DNA of 5,243 bases. Origin: Acidimicrobiia bacterium. Its GTDB lineage: Bacteria > Actinomycetota > Acidimicrobiia > Spongiisociales > ZC4RG35. The notes beneath the pieces are model-generated. The model was not told the DNA's origin. It saw nothing but the letters and a program-made list of their open reading frames with translations, and did not search any database. Every line of letters begins with the position of its first letter. Position 1 is the first letter of the stretch. The position numbers were made by a program, and so were the translations under genes. The DNA is taken from contig JAUXMQ010000108.1 in the NCBI GenBank assembly GCA_030623125.1, positions 1 to 5,243 on the forward strand, read 5' to 3'. Positions 5,210 to 5,243 of the stretch are shown piece after piece.

Positions 5210-5243
5210 CGACGCTCGAACAAAGGAAGCTCCTTCCTCTAGC
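5206..5243 (+). CDS. N-terminal start of a downstream gene (partial)
   Basis: ATG 5206 overlaps the ligase stop as ATGA and is preceded by a strong ribosome-binding site. The visible product is MTTLEQRKLLPLA, cut by the window edge. It is too short to identify. From context, a second radical SAM lipoyl synthase partner is a reasonable guess, since the LipS-type route needs two; this is inference only. Confidence 0.7.
   Translation, partial: MTTLEQRKLLPL

Noticed and set aside
1..5243. CRISPR arrays, tRNA genes, insertion sequences, terminators
   Set aside because: The window is almost fully coding; no direct-repeat array, transposase, tRNA-like fold or hairpin with a T-run was seen.

Overview
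The window is a tightly packed, single-strand stretch of one long operon: every supported gene is on the + strand, most neighbours overlap by 1-13 bases or sit within 16 bases, and no promoter or terminator is visible. Composition is GC-rich (about 60% by eye) with frequent GTG, TTG and apparently CTG starts. This suggests a high-GC bacterium. An actinobacterial lineage such as Acidimicrobiia is my best guess, but nothing in the window proves the taxonomy.

Layout: the last codons of an upstream gene (1-66); a cysteine-free protein with a winged-helix-like C-terminal half (59-547); a 95-residue protein with two CxxC...HxxxxH pairs (547-834); a first GcvH-like lipoyl-domain protein (827-1267, below LbpA-1); a second (1255-1710, LbpA-2), which appears to begin at a CTG codon; a lipoate-protein ligase-like protein (1713-2636); a third GcvH-like protein (2653-3108, LbpA-3); a radical SAM protein with a CxxxCxxC motif (3105-4079); a second, different lipoate-protein ligase (4076-5209); and the first 13 codons of another gene (5206 onward).

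The genes fit together as a lipoylation module. Three carrier proteins each have the lipoyl-attachment lysine, two LplA-family ligases could attach the cofactor or its octanoyl precursor, and a radical SAM enzyme could insert sulfur. The carriers do not look like ordinary glycine-cleavage H proteins: the lysine is followed by [W/Y]-V-G-P instead of the usual KA..D/E context, and no gcvP or gcvT is present. This matches the general picture of lipoate-binding proteins (LbpA) in sulfur-oxidising heterodisulfide-reductase-like (sHdr) systems and the non-LipA lipoate assembly route (sLpl(AB) plus LipS1/LipS2). No Hdr subunit is visible here, so the metabolic role is inference.

The points most worth pursuing are the triplication of non-identical carriers beside two non-identical ligases, a conserved cysteine pair at the two ends of carriers 1 and 2 that carrier 3 lacks, the likely CTG start of carrier 2, and the unexplained zinc-finger-like and winged-helix-like proteins at the head of the set.
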